Assembly (NCBI RefSeq): GCF_027922365.1
Contig: NZ_BSFN01000009.1
Span: forward strand, 62,001-126,000
Reading direction: 5' to 3'
From: Pseudomonas turukhanskensis
Lineage (GTDB): Bacteria > Pseudomonadota > Gammaproteobacteria > Pseudomonadales > Pseudomonadaceae
DNA length: 64,000 nucleotides
Shown: one piece after another, positions 17,148 through 29,096 of the stretch
How the letters are laid out: the number at the start of each line of letters is the position of its first letter
Position numbering within the stretch: the first letter of the stretch is position 1
Program-made: the position numbers and the translations under genes
Notes under the pieces: generated by a model
Told to the model about the DNA's origin: nothing
The model's input: only the letters and a program-made list of their open reading frames with translations
The model's database searches: none

Positions 17148-17512
17148 GGTGTTTCCTTGGTATGAGTAAGAGTACTAGCAGTACATAAAGGCAAATCCCA
17201 GAGGCTGGGCATTCTGCGCGTTGGTTGGACTCGGCTCAAGCGCAGCGGTTGCAGCATCGGACCGATTAGAGAAATCCCTTACACGCGTTGGCGCCTTTCC
17301 GTTGGTCTGTCATCCAAATGCCAGCACTTGCAGTGCGGGCCCGCGCAAGTGCATTCTTCGCGCCAACATTTTGGCAACGTAACGGAAATACGTCACAACG
17401 CGCTGTAAACCCAGCACCTGGCGCGGTTGCGAACGTTATTGTGCGGCAAGCTTTGTATGAAGCACCCCGCCTTCCTGCCAGACTTTCCTTCTGCAACACA
17501 TGGACGTGTTCG
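17148..17512. other. Divergent intergenic region without a gene
   Basis: The 365 bases between the divergent DUF2059 and DUF2804 genes show no credible coding frame. A dyad with arms GCACTTGC (17324) and GCAAGTGC (17345) surrounds a GCGGGCCCGC core. Promoters for both sides must lie here, but I see no strong consensus. Confidence 0.5.
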
Positions 17513-18526
17513 ATGAGCAACCTCAAGCCCGCCTTCGCCACCGACCCCTGGCTGCCCCTTTGCGATGCCAAGGGCAACTTGCTGCCACAGGCAGTGGGCT
17601 GGTCGACCCGCCCCCATATCCATTGCGCCATGCCCGGCAACCTTGGCCGTCGCAAGCGCTGGAACCATTGGTGCATCACCACGCCAGACTGGATGCTCTC
17701 GCTCACCGTCGCCGATCTCGACTATCTGGGCTACGGCGCCGCCTACTTTCTCGACCTGCACACCGGCCATTCCGTCGCCTACACCCAGCTGCGGCCATTT
17801 GCCCGCGGGTGCACGCTGGCAGACACGCCCCTGCAAGGCCATCGCTTTCAGCACCCGCGCCTGCAAATCCGCGTGGACGAATACCCCGGCCGGGCGCGCC
17901 TGGTCGCCACCGTTCCGGATATTGGCGGCCAGGCGTTGCAACTGGCGCTTGATGTACAGCGCCCTTCTCACCTCGACTCGGTCAACCTGGTGGTGCCATT
18001 CAGCCAGAACGGCTTCCATGCCACTTCCCGGCATATGGGCTTGCCGGTTTCCGGCGACGTGCAATTGGGCGCCACCCACTACCGCTGCGAACCTGGCCAG
18101 AGTTTCGCCGCGCTGGATTTCGGCCGCGGTGTGTGGCCGATGAACACCCACTGGACCCGCGCCGCCTTCGCCGCCCCCGGTGGCATTGCCGGCAACTTCG
18201 GCTCCGGGTGGACCGACAACAGCGGCTTGTCTGAAAACGCCCTGTGGTTTGGCGGCGAACTGCTGCATGTCAACAGCCCCGTGGTCATCACCGGCAACCC
18301 GCAAACCCCGTCCGCCCCGTGGCAACTGAGCTGCGAAGATGAGCGCCTGGCATTGGTGTTCACCCCGCGCCAGGAACATGTCGCCCGGCCCAAACTAGGC
18401 CCCTTCTACGCCGAAACCCGTCAGCGGTTCGGCCAGTTCGACGGCGTGCTGCGGGGCCCCAAAGGCGAGCGCGTGCCGGTCGACGGCGCACTTGGCTGGC
18501 TGGGCACCACCCACGCCCGCTGGTAA
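17513..18526 (+). CDS. DUF2804 protein
   Basis: A 337-residue soluble protein of the DUF2804 family, which has a lipocalin-like or hydroxyneurosporene-synthase-like beta fold. Visible features include HCAMPGNLGRRKRWNHWC near the start, LDFGRGVWPMNTHW in the middle and the C-terminal FGQFDGVL. No signal peptide or membrane span. ATG 17513 gives the best-supported N-terminus (MSNLKPAF), though no clear ribosome site precedes it. It is upstream of fumC on the same strand with a 98-base gap. Function is unknown; the same neighbour is recalled in P. aeruginosa. Confidence 0.82.
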   Translation: MSNLKPAFATDPWLPLCDAKGNLLPQAVGWSTRPHIHCAMPGNLGRRKRWNHWCITTPDWMLSLTVADLDYLGYGAAYFLDLHTGHSVAYTQLRPFARGCTLADTPLQGHRFQHPRLQIRVDEYPGRARLVATVPDIGGQALQLALDVQRPSHLDSVNLVVPFSQNGFHATSRHMGLPVSGDVQLGATHYRCEPGQSFAALDFGRGVWPMNTHWTRAAFAAPGGIAGNFGSGWTDNSGLSENALWFGGELLHVNSPVVITGNPQTPSAPWQLSCEDERLALVFTPRQEHVARPKLGPFYAETRQRFGQFDGVLRGPKGERVPVDGALGWLGTTHARW

Positions 18527-18624
18527 AGCTCGCCAGAGAATGGCGGTAACGATTTACCCCTCAACATGGAACCAGCCCGCCGGCATAGCGCCTAAACTGC
18601 CGGAACAGTCCGCGGAGAAGAACC

Positions 18625-20011
<1,387 letters not shown>

Positions 20012-20019
<8 letters not shown>

Positions 20020-20632
20020 CGAGGCAAAGAGTGGGGCCACGCCACTGGAAGGCGACGGCAAACGCATTCTGCTGGTGTTGGGCACGCCCAAGGCCGGCAG
20101 CTTTTGCAGCGCCCTGGCCGAGGCCTACACCGTTGGCGCGCGGGGCCAAGGCCATGTGGTGCGGCAACTGAAACTGAGCGAGATGCAGTTCGACCCGATC
20201 CTGCGCGACGGCTACGACCAGAGCCAGAACCTGGAGCCCGACCTGCTAGAGGCCCAGCGGCAAATCCACTGGGCCGAGCACTTGGTGTTCGTGTATCCGG
20301 TGTGGTGGGGCGGCATTCCGGCTCTGCTTAAAGGCTTTTTCGACCGCACCTTTTTGCCCGGCTTCGCCTTCAAATACCGCAACCGCTCGCAACTGTGGGA
20401 CAAACTGCTGACCGGCCGCACTGCCGATCTGCTAGTGACCATGGATACCCCGGCCTGGTATTTCCGCTGGATCTACGGCGCACCGGCACACCGGCAAATG
20501 ACGCGCACCATTCTCGGTTTTTGCGGCATCAAGACGCGGCGCCTGGCGCAGTTTTCGCCGATAAGACCGTCCAATGAAACCCAGCGGCAGGCGTGGTTGC
20601 GCAAGGCTGAGCTGCTGGGCGCCGGCGTCTGA
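20012..20632 (+). CDS. NAD(P)H dehydrogenase (quinone), flavodoxin-fold
   Basis: A 206-residue KefF/MdaB/NQO1-like FMN or FAD reductase. It has the N-terminal phosphate loop [17 protein letters not shown] and the core [28 protein letters not shown], characteristic of the family. The start overlaps the fumC stop by eight bases, which couples them. It probably reduces quinones by two electrons to limit redox stress. The exact substrate is not visible. Confidence 0.9.
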
Positions 20633-20653
20633 ACGGTTAGATGTTTCAGCGTT

Positions 20654-20708
20654 TAGCCGCGATGCCTTCTAAAAAGCTAGAGCATCGCGGCTGAAGCCGC
20701 TCCCACAG
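20654..20708. repeat. Inverted repeat between convergent genes
   Basis: AGCCGCGATGC (20654) and GCATCGCGGCT (20682) form a stem around an AT-rich loop, followed by GAAGCCGCTCCCACAG, which resembles the REP copies at 16127 and 32648. It may terminate both the quinone reductase and EamA transcripts. Confidence 0.6.
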
Positions 20709-20712
20709 AGGA

Positions 20713-21666
20713 CTATTCTCCGGTTGCCCGCCGGGCACGCAGATTGGCCATCAACGACGGGCCAATCGCTGTCACTGCCGAGCCCAATACCACCAACACC
20801 GCACCGACATAAGCCAACCCGTTGATCTGCTCGGGGTGCACGTGCTCGGGCCACAACTGCGCGGCCAGCGCCACCGAACCAAAGGTCACCAATGGGGTAA
20901 TTGCCAAGGTGGCGCTCACGCGCGAGCCTTCCCAATGCGCCAGTGCTTCGGCAAAGGCACCATAGGCCACCAGCGTGTTCAGGCAGCACGCCACCAACAG
21001 CCAGAACTGCAACGTGCTCAGCTGCAGCACCTGCGCGGGGTGCGCCCACGGGGTAAGCAAAGCGGCGCAGGCCAGGTAAATCACCATCATCACCTGCATG
21101 GAATTCCACCGCGTCAGCAGTTGCTTCTGCGCCAGCCCGTAGAAGGTCCACACAAAGGCGGCGAGCAACACCGTCAGCACTCCCACGGTGTAGGTGCCCA
21201 GGGAGGTCAGCAGTTCATGCAAACGCTGGTTGAAGAACAGACCGAAGCCAACGATCAGCACCGCCAGCCCCATTGCCTGCCCGACGCTGAAGCGCTCGTG
21301 GAACAGCCAGACGCTGCCGAGCAAAAATAGAATCGGCGCCACCTGAATCACTAACTGCGTGGTGCCGGGGCTCAGCACTTTCAGCCCCAGCAGATACAGC
21401 ACGTAGTTGCCAATCAACCCCAGCACGGCCACCCCCAGCAGCACCCGACCATTGCCGCCCAACAGGCGGAAGTCGGGCAAGCGGCGGGTGGACGCCAGGT
21501 ACACCAATAGCAGCGAGCCGGAAACAATCAGGCGATACCAGGTGACAGTAATAGGGTCCATCACCTCCAGCACTTCCTTCAGTTGAATGGGCAGCACGCC
21601 CCATAACACGGCAGTGAGCAAAGCGAGCATCAGGCCGTAAACCCAACGGCCGGAAGAGATGTGCAT
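20713..21666 (-). CDS. EamA/DMT-family permease
   Basis: A 317-residue inner-membrane protein with ten predicted helices in two EamA repeats (GVLPIQLKEVLEVMDPITVTWYR opens the first; FVWTFYGLAQKQLLTRWNSM opens the second). The RarD-like start with PITVTWYR suggests a metabolite exporter of the RhaT/RarD group. ATG 21666 has GAGG five bases upstream; an earlier in-frame start would lose that site. Substrate unknown. Confidence 0.88.
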   Translation of the reverse strand: MHISSGRWVYGLMLALLTAVLWGVLPIQLKEVLEVMDPITVTWYRLIVSGSLLLVYLASTRRLPDFRLLGGNGRVLLGVAVLGLIGNYVLYLLGLKVLSPGTTQLVIQVAPILFLLGSVWLFHERFSVGQAMGLAVLIVGFGLFFNQRLHELLTSLGTYTVGVLTVLLAAFVWTFYGLAQKQLLTRWNSMQVMMVIYLACAALLTPWAHPAQVLQLSTLQFWLLVACCLNTLVAYGAFAEALAHWEGSRVSATLAITPLVTFGSVALAAQLWPEHVHPEQINGLAYVGAVLVVLGSAVTAIGPSLMANLRARRATGE

Positions 21667-21929
21667 GGCAGCCTCAATCAAGCAATACGCGCAGCAAATG
21701 CTGGCAAAGTCCGCATTCTAGGCAGCAGGCAGCGTACAAACACAGCAACAGTTGGGTTGCGCAACTGTACGGCCGATGTCAGCCGTCAGGTGCTTGACGT
21801 CAAATAAGGGTAAATTCTGCCAACTGGAGGGCATCTACTGCGAATTGACGACCATCTATCGAAAACAGCGGCAATATTGGCTGCGGTGTTTAGACTCAAA
21901 ACAGTCTATTCACCTATGGAGCCACACCC

Positions 21930-22166
21930 ATGTTCAGCCAACGCTCGCAGGATGCAGCCGCCGCCACTCACTACCGTAGCGAACGAGTGAGTGCGGTAAA
22001 TGGCCAATATTTTTTCGCCACCCGTGAAGGCACGCTTGAGGGCCCGTATTTCACCCGCGTGGATGCGGAACGGGAAATTGCCATGTACGTACGCCGGCAA
22101 TTGCAGGGGGACGACATTATCGAGAGCCGCACCTTTGCCGATCATCATGGGTTGGTGGGGCACTGA
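21930..22166 (+). CDS. Small DUF6316-like protein
   Basis: A 78-residue soluble protein. The central RVSAVNGQYFFATREGTLEG followed by PYFTRVDAEREIAMYVRR fits a small family found in pseudomonads (DUF6316 by recollection). ATG 21930 follows an AT-rich leader. No partner gene is adjacent. A hydrolytic or membrane role is not suggested by the sequence; function unknown. Confidence 0.75.
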   Translation: MFSQRSQDAAAATHYRSERVSAVNGQYFFATREGTLEGPYFTRVDAEREIAMYVRRQLQGDDIIESRTFADHHGLVGH

Positions 22167-22228
22167 TTGAGCGTGTAAGGGGCGTTCTCCGATTGCTCGC
22201 TAAGCTCTTGGCACCGAAGTTTCCAGCG

Positions 22229-22251
22229 TTCGCGAGCAAGCTCGCTCCTAC
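22229..22251. repeat. REP-like palindrome
   Basis: One copy of the CGCGAGCAAGCTCGCTCCTA unit also seen at 11471 and 56280. Confidence 0.85.
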
Positions 22252-22278
22252 GGGCACTCCTCCCCCACGATAAGGGAC

Positions 22279-22310
22279 AAAAAAACCGCGCCTAGGCGCG
22301 GTTTTTTATT
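22279..22310. terminator. Bidirectional terminator
   Basis: AAAAAAACCGCGCCTAGGCG continues into CGGTTTTTTATT, a perfect stem with a T run on each strand. It ends the thiolase transcript and can also stop the small upstream gene. Confidence 0.9.
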
Positions 22311-22322
22311 GCAGCGAAACGC

Positions 22323-23507
<1,185 letters not shown>

Positions 23508-23639
23508 CACGCACCTCATATTGTTGTTCGGAAAAGATCAGGGCTGTATTGCAGCTGGCCGCTAGGATAAAACTGCCCCCGGTGGCAGGGCGATGATTAT
23601 TCATCCCGTGTATGCGCAGCGATCCTGCCCTTTTCGCCT

Positions 23640-25127
23640 CTAGTCCCGGTTCAGGGCACGCTCGAGAGCATCGTTGATGGTGCGCAGCACTTTTACCCGG
23701 GCAAAGCGCTTGTCGTTGGCTTCTACCAGCGTCCAGGGCGCGAGCTGAGTGCTGGTGCGGTCCACCATGTCTTCCACGGCATCGGCGTATTGCGGCCATT
23801 TTTCGCGGTTGCGCCAGTCCTCTTCGGTGATTTTGAAGCGCTTGAAGGCAATCTCTTCGCGTTCCTGGAAACGCGCCAGCTGGGTCTCGGAATCAATCGA
23901 CAGCCAGAATTTCACCACCACCACGCCGGCGCGGCTGAGTTGTTCTTCAAAGTCGTTTATCTCGCCATAGGCGCGCAGCCAATCGGCTGGTGTGCAGAAA
24001 CCCTCCACCCGTTCCACCAGCACGCGGCCGTACCAGGAACGATCGAATACCGTGAATTTGCCGCGCGCCGGAATATGCCGCCAGAAGCGCCACAGGTATG
24101 GTTGTGCGCGCTCCTCTTCGGTTGGCGCTGCAATCGGCACAATCCGGTATTGGCGCGGGTCGAGCGCGGCAGCCACACGGCGAATGGCACCGCCCTTGCC
24201 AGCAGCGTCGTTGCCTTCGAAAACGGTCACCAGCGAATGCTTGCGAAAGCGTTTGTCGCGCACCAGCCCTGCCAGGCGAGCCTGCTCGCTGGCCAGCTGC
24301 TTCTGGTAACTCTCTTTGTCCAGTCGCTGGCTGAGATCGAGGCTGCCGAGCAGGCTACGGTTATCGATGCTGACCGACGCAGGGCCGGCATGGGGGTGAC
24401 GCTTTTCAGCGTTCTGCGTTGTCAGTGCAGTTTGCAGGCCTTCGAGCAGAATCTTGGCCACGGTAAGGTTGCGGTAGTTTTCATCGGCGCCCTCTACCAC
24501 GTACCACGGCGCGTAGTCGCGGCTGGTGCGGTGCAGCACGCGTTCGCCAAAGCGCACAAAGCGGTCGTAGGTTTCGGTCTGTTCCCAGTCCAGCGGGCTG
24601 AGGCGCCAGCTGCGCTCGGGGTCATCCTTGAGGTTTTTCAGGCGCGCTTTCATCTGTTTCTTGGACAGGTGAAACCAGAACTTGAAGATCAGCGCACCCT
24701 CGTCGCACAGCATGCGTTCGAGGTTTTCGGCGCCGATGATGGCCTGGTCCAGCACCGCATCCTTGAAGTGACCATCCACCCGCCCCTGGATCATCTGGCT
24801 GTACCAATTGCCGAAGAAAATGCCCATGCGCCCCTTCGGAGGCAGTTGCCGCCAGTAGCGCCAGGCGGGAGGGTGCGCCAGCTCTTCGTCGGTCTGTTGG
24901 TCGAAGGTGCTCACCTGAATCAGCCGAGGGTCCATCCACTCATTGAGCAGTTTGACCGTCTCTCCCTTGCCGGCGCCTTCAATGCCATTGATCAGCACAA
25001 TGACCGGAAAGCGCGCCTGCTGCTGCAGCTCAAACTGTGCCTCCAACAATGCTTCGCGCAAGGCAGGAATTGCTGCCTCGTAGTCGTCCTTGTCAATGGC
25101 GTGACCAATTTCGGCGGACTCAAACAT
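23640..25127 (-). CDS. pap: Polyphosphate:AMP phosphotransferase (two-domain PPK2)
   Basis: A 495-residue protein made of two fused PPK2 domains, the class II PPK2 layout that phosphorylates AMP to ADP with polyphosphate. The first domain has a Walker A-like GIEGAGKGE near residue 50 and the second GNDAAGKGG near 305. The lid-type segments RNWY-like GNWYSQMIQGRV and FDRSWYGRVLVERVEGF are both present. ATG 25127 is the first start before the conserved region. It is transcribed away from mnmC. Class assignment follows from the duplication; activity is inferred. Confidence 0.93.
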   Translation of the reverse strand: MFESAEIGHAIDKDDYEAAIPALREALLEAQFELQQQARFPVIVLINGIEGAGKGETVKLLNEWMDPRLIQVSTFDQQTDEELAHPPAWRYWRQLPPKGRMGIFFGNWYSQMIQGRVDGHFKDAVLDQAIIGAENLERMLCDEGALIFKFWFHLSKKQMKARLKNLKDDPERSWRLSPLDWEQTETYDRFVRFGERVLHRTSRDYAPWYVVEGADENYRNLTVAKILLEGLQTALTTQNAEKRHPHAGPASVSIDNRSLLGSLDLSQRLDKESYQKQLASEQARLAGLVRDKRFRKHSLVTVFEGNDAAGKGGAIRRVAAALDPRQYRIVPIAAPTEEERAQPYLWRFWRHIPARGKFTVFDRSWYGRVLVERVEGFCTPADWLRAYGEINDFEEQLSRAGVVVVKFWLSIDSETQLARFQEREEIAFKRFKITEEDWRNREKWPQYADAVEDMVDRTSTQLAPWTLVEANDKRFARVKVLRTINDALERALNRD

Positions 25128-25242
25128 AAAACCTCGCTCCATTCCCAAAGGTGATTGGCACAGCCTAGCGGATTGCGCCGCGCTAGCCATGCGCAAGGTC
25201 AGGATCGGCTAGAATGCGCGCCTTGCCGCGCCAGAACTGATC

Positions 25243-27231
25243 ATGTCCGAACCCTTCACCACAGCCTCGCAAACTGCCCAACTGGATTGGGACGAACTCG
25301 GCCAGCCGCACTCGCGCGCCTATGGCGATGTGTACTTTTCCAACAGCCTGGGGCTGAGCGAGCCGCGCTACGTATTTCTCGACAACAACGACCTGCCGGC
25401 CCGCTTCGCCGCCCTGCCCGCAGGCGGCAAACTGGTGATCGGAGAAACCGGCTTTGGCACAGGTCTGAATTTTCTTTGCGCGTGGGAGCTGTTTGCCCGC
25501 ACGGCCGTGGCCGGGGCGCAGCTGCATTTTGTCAGCGTGGAAAAATACCCGTTAAGCCACGCCGATCTGCACCGGGCATTGGCGCTATGGCCGCAGTTGC
25601 AGCCGTTTGCCGAGCCCTTGCTCGATCAATACGTGGCACTGCATCCAGGGTTTCAGCGCTTGCTGTTCGATGGCGGGCGTGTGGTGCTCACCCTGCTCAT
25701 CGGCGATGTGATGGACATGCTGCCGCAACTGGACGCCGAAATAGACGCCTGGTTTCTAGACGGTTTTGCACCGGCAAAAAACCCGGAGATGTGGTCGCCG
25801 GAACTGTTCAATGAACTGGCTCGTCTCTCCACGCCGCGCACCACGCTGGGTACGTTCACCACTGCCGGCGTAGTGCGCCGCGCGTTGAAAGCGGTGGGTT
25901 TCAAACTCAAGCGGGTGCCAGGCCTGGGGCACAAGTGGGAAGTGCTCAAAGGTCATTTCATTGGCTTGCCTGAGGCCCCCGAGCCGCTGCGCAGCAAAGC
26001 CTGGTACGCCCGCCCGCCCGCTATCGAAGGGCCGCGTACTGCGCTGGTGGTTGGCGCCGGCCTGGCCGGTTGCGCCACCGCTGCCAGCCTGGCCGCGCGC
26101 GGCTGGCAGGTGACGCTGCTGGAACGCCACGGCGATATCGCCCAGGAAGGCTCCGGCAACCCGCAAGGGGTGCTTTACCTCAAACTCTCGGCCCATGGCA
26201 CCAGCCTGTCGCGACTGATAGTGGCCGGCTTCGGCCATACCCGCCGGCAGATTCAACGCCTGCAACGCGGCCAGGACTGGGACGCCTGCGGCGTGCTGCA
26301 ATTGGCCTTCGACGACAAGGAAGCGGCGCGTCAGGCGCAATTGGCTGCCGCCTTTCCCGCCGACCTGCTGCATTCGCTGAATCAAACGGAGGCCGAACAG
26401 CAGGCCGGCATCGCCCTGGCCAGCGGCGGTTTGTTCTACCCGCAAGGTGGCTGGGTACACCCGCCCACGCTGTGCCGGGTGCTCAGCGAACACCCCAACG
26501 TGCACCTGCAACTGCACCAGCACGCCGTGCAACTGCGCCAGGAAAATGGCCAGTGGCAAGCGTGGGACGGTGAGCAGCAGTTGGCCCAGGCCAGCGTTGT
26601 GGTGTTGGCCGGCGCCGCCGACGTGCGCCACTTCGGCCCCACCGCCCAATTGCCGCTCAAACGCATTCGCGGACAAATCACCCGCCTGCCGCAAACGGCG
26701 GCCAGTACGTCACTAAGCACCGTGGTTTGCGCCGACGGCTACGTGGCCCCTGCCCGTAACGGCGAGCACACCCTGGGCGCCAGCTTTGACTTTCACAGCG
26801 ACGACCTGAGCCTGAAAACCGCCGAACACGTCAGCAACCTGCAGCTGCTCAACGAGATTTCCACCGACCTGGCCCAGCGTTTGAACGCCGATGCATTACC
26901 GGTGACCGAGCTGCAAGGCCGCGCCGCCTTTCGCTGTACCAGCCCCGACTACCTGCCCATTGTCGGCCCGGTGGCCGACCACGACGCCTTCGCCGAGGCC
27001 TACGGCGTACTGCGCAAAGATGCCCGGCAAAGCCCCGACACGCCCTGCCCTTGGCTGCCTGGCCTGTACGTCAACAGCGGGCATGGCTCACGAGGCCTGA
27101 TCACCGCGCCATTGGCCGGCGAACTGCTGGCTGCCTGGCTGAACAACGAACCGCTGCCACTGCCGCGCGAGGTGGCTGAAGCGTGCCATCCCAATCGATT
27201 TGCGCTGCGTAAATTGGTTCGCAACCAGTAG
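25243..27231 (+). CDS. mnmC: Bifunctional tRNA mnm5s2U34 enzyme MnmC
   Basis: A 662-residue fusion that completes the mnm5s2U modification at tRNA position 34. The N-terminal ~235 residues are the MnmD methyltransferase (ETGFGTGLNFLCAWELF is the SAM loop; DAWFLDGFAPAKNPEMWS the active-site region). From ~265 on is the FAD oxidase MnmC(o) with VVGAGLAGCATAASLAARG, and the C-terminal GHGSRGLITAPLAGE closes the FAD site. Length matches the full fusion. ATG 25243 lies about 115 bases from the divergent PAP gene. Confidence 0.96.
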   Translation: MSEPFTTASQTAQLDWDELGQPHSRAYGDVYFSNSLGLSEPRYVFLDNNDLPARFAALPAGGKLVIGETGFGTGLNFLCAWELFARTAVAGAQLHFVSVEKYPLSHADLHRALALWPQLQPFAEPLLDQYVALHPGFQRLLFDGGRVVLTLLIGDVMDMLPQLDAEIDAWFLDGFAPAKNPEMWSPELFNELARLSTPRTTLGTFTTAGVVRRALKAVGFKLKRVPGLGHKWEVLKGHFIGLPEAPEPLRSKAWYARPPAIEGPRTALVVGAGLAGCATAASLAARGWQVTLLERHGDIAQEGSGNPQGVLYLKLSAHGTSLSRLIVAGFGHTRRQIQRLQRGQDWDACGVLQLAFDDKEAARQAQLAAAFPADLLHSLNQTEAEQQAGIALASGGLFYPQGGWVHPPTLCRVLSEHPNVHLQLHQHAVQLRQENGQWQAWDGEQQLAQASVVVLAGAADVRHFGPTAQLPLKRIRGQITRLPQTAASTSLSTVVCADGYVAPARNGEHTLGASFDFHSDDLSLKTAEHVSNLQLLNEISTDLAQRLNADALPVTELQGRAAFRCTSPDYLPIVGPVADHDAFAEAYGVLRKDARQSPDTPCPWLPGLYVNSGHGSRGLITAPLAGELLAAWLNNEPLPLPREVAEACHPNRFALRKLVRNQ

Positions 27232-27239
27232 CTTATCCG

Positions 27240-27332
27240 CCGTCGTCCCCACGCAGACGGGGGCCCAGGATGCAGCAGGAAATCACCTTTCTTTCCAAGA
27301 ATCTGGATTCCCGCCTGCGCGGGAATGACGGG
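27240..27332. repeat. Paired palindromic repeat, copy 4
   Basis: Two units with CCGTC/GACGG ends outward, as in the copy at 5539. One unit (CCCCACGCAGACGGGGG) is diverged, the other (TTCCCGCCTGCGCGGGAA) is near consensus. It directly follows mnmC. Confidence 0.85.
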
Positions 27333-27416
27333 GTCCGCTGTAGCAGAACCAAGAAACCCTCGTCATGGTGAACTACGCTAAACCCACCTAGCCCCTTGAA
27401 CAGGCGAATACGTGCC

Positions 27417-28961
27417 ATGGATCGCACGCAGACACTGCACATCGACCGGCTACGCAACCTGACTTACGGCCTGGTGTGTTTTGGCTTGATCGTGGTGCTG
27501 GCCTTGGAAGGCTGGCAGTTGTATCAGTCCTACCGCCAAGCGTTTTTTCAGGCCCGGCAAGCCGCCACCAACCTCACCCGCGCTACCGAAGCCCATGTGC
27601 GTGATGCCATCCGCCAGGCCGACACCTTGTTGGTGGGGGTGGTCGAACGCAGCGAATGGGAAGGTCTGGAGCGCCTTAATAGCAGCCGTATGCAGACGTT
27701 TCTCAAACGTCAGGTTGGCGTATTGCCGCAACTGCATGGCCTGTTTATCTACGACCGTAACGGGCGCTGGTTGGTAACCGACAGCGGGCAGATTCCAGCC
27801 AACGCTAATAATGCCGACCGCGAATACTTTATGTACCACCGCGAGCACGACGACCCTGGCGTGCATATCGGCCGCGTCATCACCAGCCGCTCCACCGGAG
27901 AGTTGGTAATCCCCGTTTCGCGGCGGATCAATGCCGCCGACGGCAGCTTTGCTGGCGTGGCACTGGCCACCCTCAAGGTCGCTTACTTCAACGACTTCTA
28001 TGCGCAGTTCCGGGTCAGCAAGGAAGATGCTTTCACCCTCACCTACTACGACGGCACCATCCTCGTTCGCCGCCCCTTTGTGCCAGACGTGATCGGCACC
28101 AGCATTGCCCAAGGCCAGATCTTCAAGGACCTGCTGCCGTTGCAAGACGCCGGCACAGCGCTGATCGAGTCTTCAATAGATGGCAAAGAACGGATGTACA
28201 GCTTCCAGCGCTTCGGCGATTTTCCGCTGGTGGCCATTTCCGGCATTTCCGCCGAGGCCATTCGCCTGCCGTGGTGGCGCCAACTGATCGTGGCTGTGGT
28301 AGTGCTGATTCTGATCGGCCTGAGCACGGCGGCCTTTGCCCGCGTATTGCTGCAGCAGATTAGTCGCAGCGAGTTGGCCGACCGTGAACTGCGCAATGCG
28401 CACAAAGCCCTGCGGAAATTTTCGCTGGAAGACGCCCTGACCGGCCTGGCCAATCGCCGCCGCCTGGACGACGTGCTGCCGCAAGAGCTAGGCCGCGTGC
28501 GCCGCACCCGCGCGCCGCTGGGGGTGATCATGCTCGATATCGACTACTTCAAGCTCTACAACGATCGCTACGGCCATGTGGCTGGCGATGCCGCCATCCA
28601 GGCGGTGGCTGGCGTACTGGCCTCCTACGCACGTCGCGCTGAGGACCTGCCCGCCCGTTACGGCGGCGAAGAAATGATGCTGCTGTTGCCCGGCGCCAAC
28701 GAGGCCAACAGCCTGGAGATTGCCCAAGGGGTGCGCCAGGCCGTGTTCGACCTCGCTCGCGAGCATCAGGGCAGCCCGCTGGGTATCGTGACCGTCAGCC
28801 TTGGCGTGGCGGTTGCCTATCCCCATCAAGCAGAAAACAACGATGTCGCAGCGTTGATCAAACAGGCGGATACGGCGCTATATCAAGCCAAAAGCCAAGG
28901 TCGCAATCAGGCCTGTGCGTACCAGGCGCCGGACGTAACAGGGGCCCGGCGCAGCACCTGA
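27417..28961 (+). CDS. Membrane diguanylate cyclase with extracytoplasmic Cache-like sensor
   Basis: A 514-residue c-di-GMP synthase. A membrane helix at ~13-35, a periplasmic dCache-like domain (~40-290, with FIYDRNGRWLVTDSG and ITSRSTGELVIPVSRRI), a second helix (~293-318), a linker, then a GGDEF domain (~345-505). The domain has DALTGLANRR, the metal-binding DIDYFKLYND and the active loop GGEEM. RAED five residues before GGEEM is a product-inhibition I-site. Sequence therefore predicts an active, feedback-inhibited enzyme. The ligand of the sensor is unknown. ATG 27417 starts just before the first helix. Confidence 0.93.
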   Translation: MDRTQTLHIDRLRNLTYGLVCFGLIVVLALEGWQLYQSYRQAFFQARQAATNLTRATEAHVRDAIRQADTLLVGVVERSEWEGLERLNSSRMQTFLKRQVGVLPQLHGLFIYDRNGRWLVTDSGQIPANANNADREYFMYHREHDDPGVHIGRVITSRSTGELVIPVSRRINAADGSFAGVALATLKVAYFNDFYAQFRVSKEDAFTLTYYDGTILVRRPFVPDVIGTSIAQGQIFKDLLPLQDAGTALIESSIDGKERMYSFQRFGDFPLVAISGISAEAIRLPWWRQLIVAVVVLILIGLSTAAFARVLLQQISRSELADRELRNAHKALRKFSLEDALTGLANRRRLDDVLPQELGRVRRTRAPLGVIMLDIDYFKLYNDRYGHVAGDAAIQAVAGVLASYARRAEDLPARYGGEEMMLLLPGANEANSLEIAQGVRQAVFDLAREHQGSPLGIVTVSLGVAVAYPHQAENNDVAALIKQADTALYQAKSQGRNQACAYQAPDVTGARRST

Positions 28962-28971
28962 ACCATCGCAC

Positions 28972-29094
28972 TGTAACTATTCTTATAGATTACTGGGCTT
29001 TATCGACAGAATACTTACATAAAATCAGCTTTAATTATCCACTTAATGTAACTATTCTGACCTGAAATAGGTGTAAAAAAGCAGAATACTTACA
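28972..29094. promoter_or_regulatory. hipBA operator array, four half-sites
   Basis: TGTAACTATTCT at 28972 and 29047 alternates with AGAATACTTACA at 29008 and 29083, which is its complement except at one position. Start-to-start spacings are 36, 39 and 36 bases. The last site ends three bases before the hipB ATG. This is a duplicated inverted repeat, fitting cooperative repression by a HipB dimer. Confidence 0.75.
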
Positions 29095-29096
29095 TT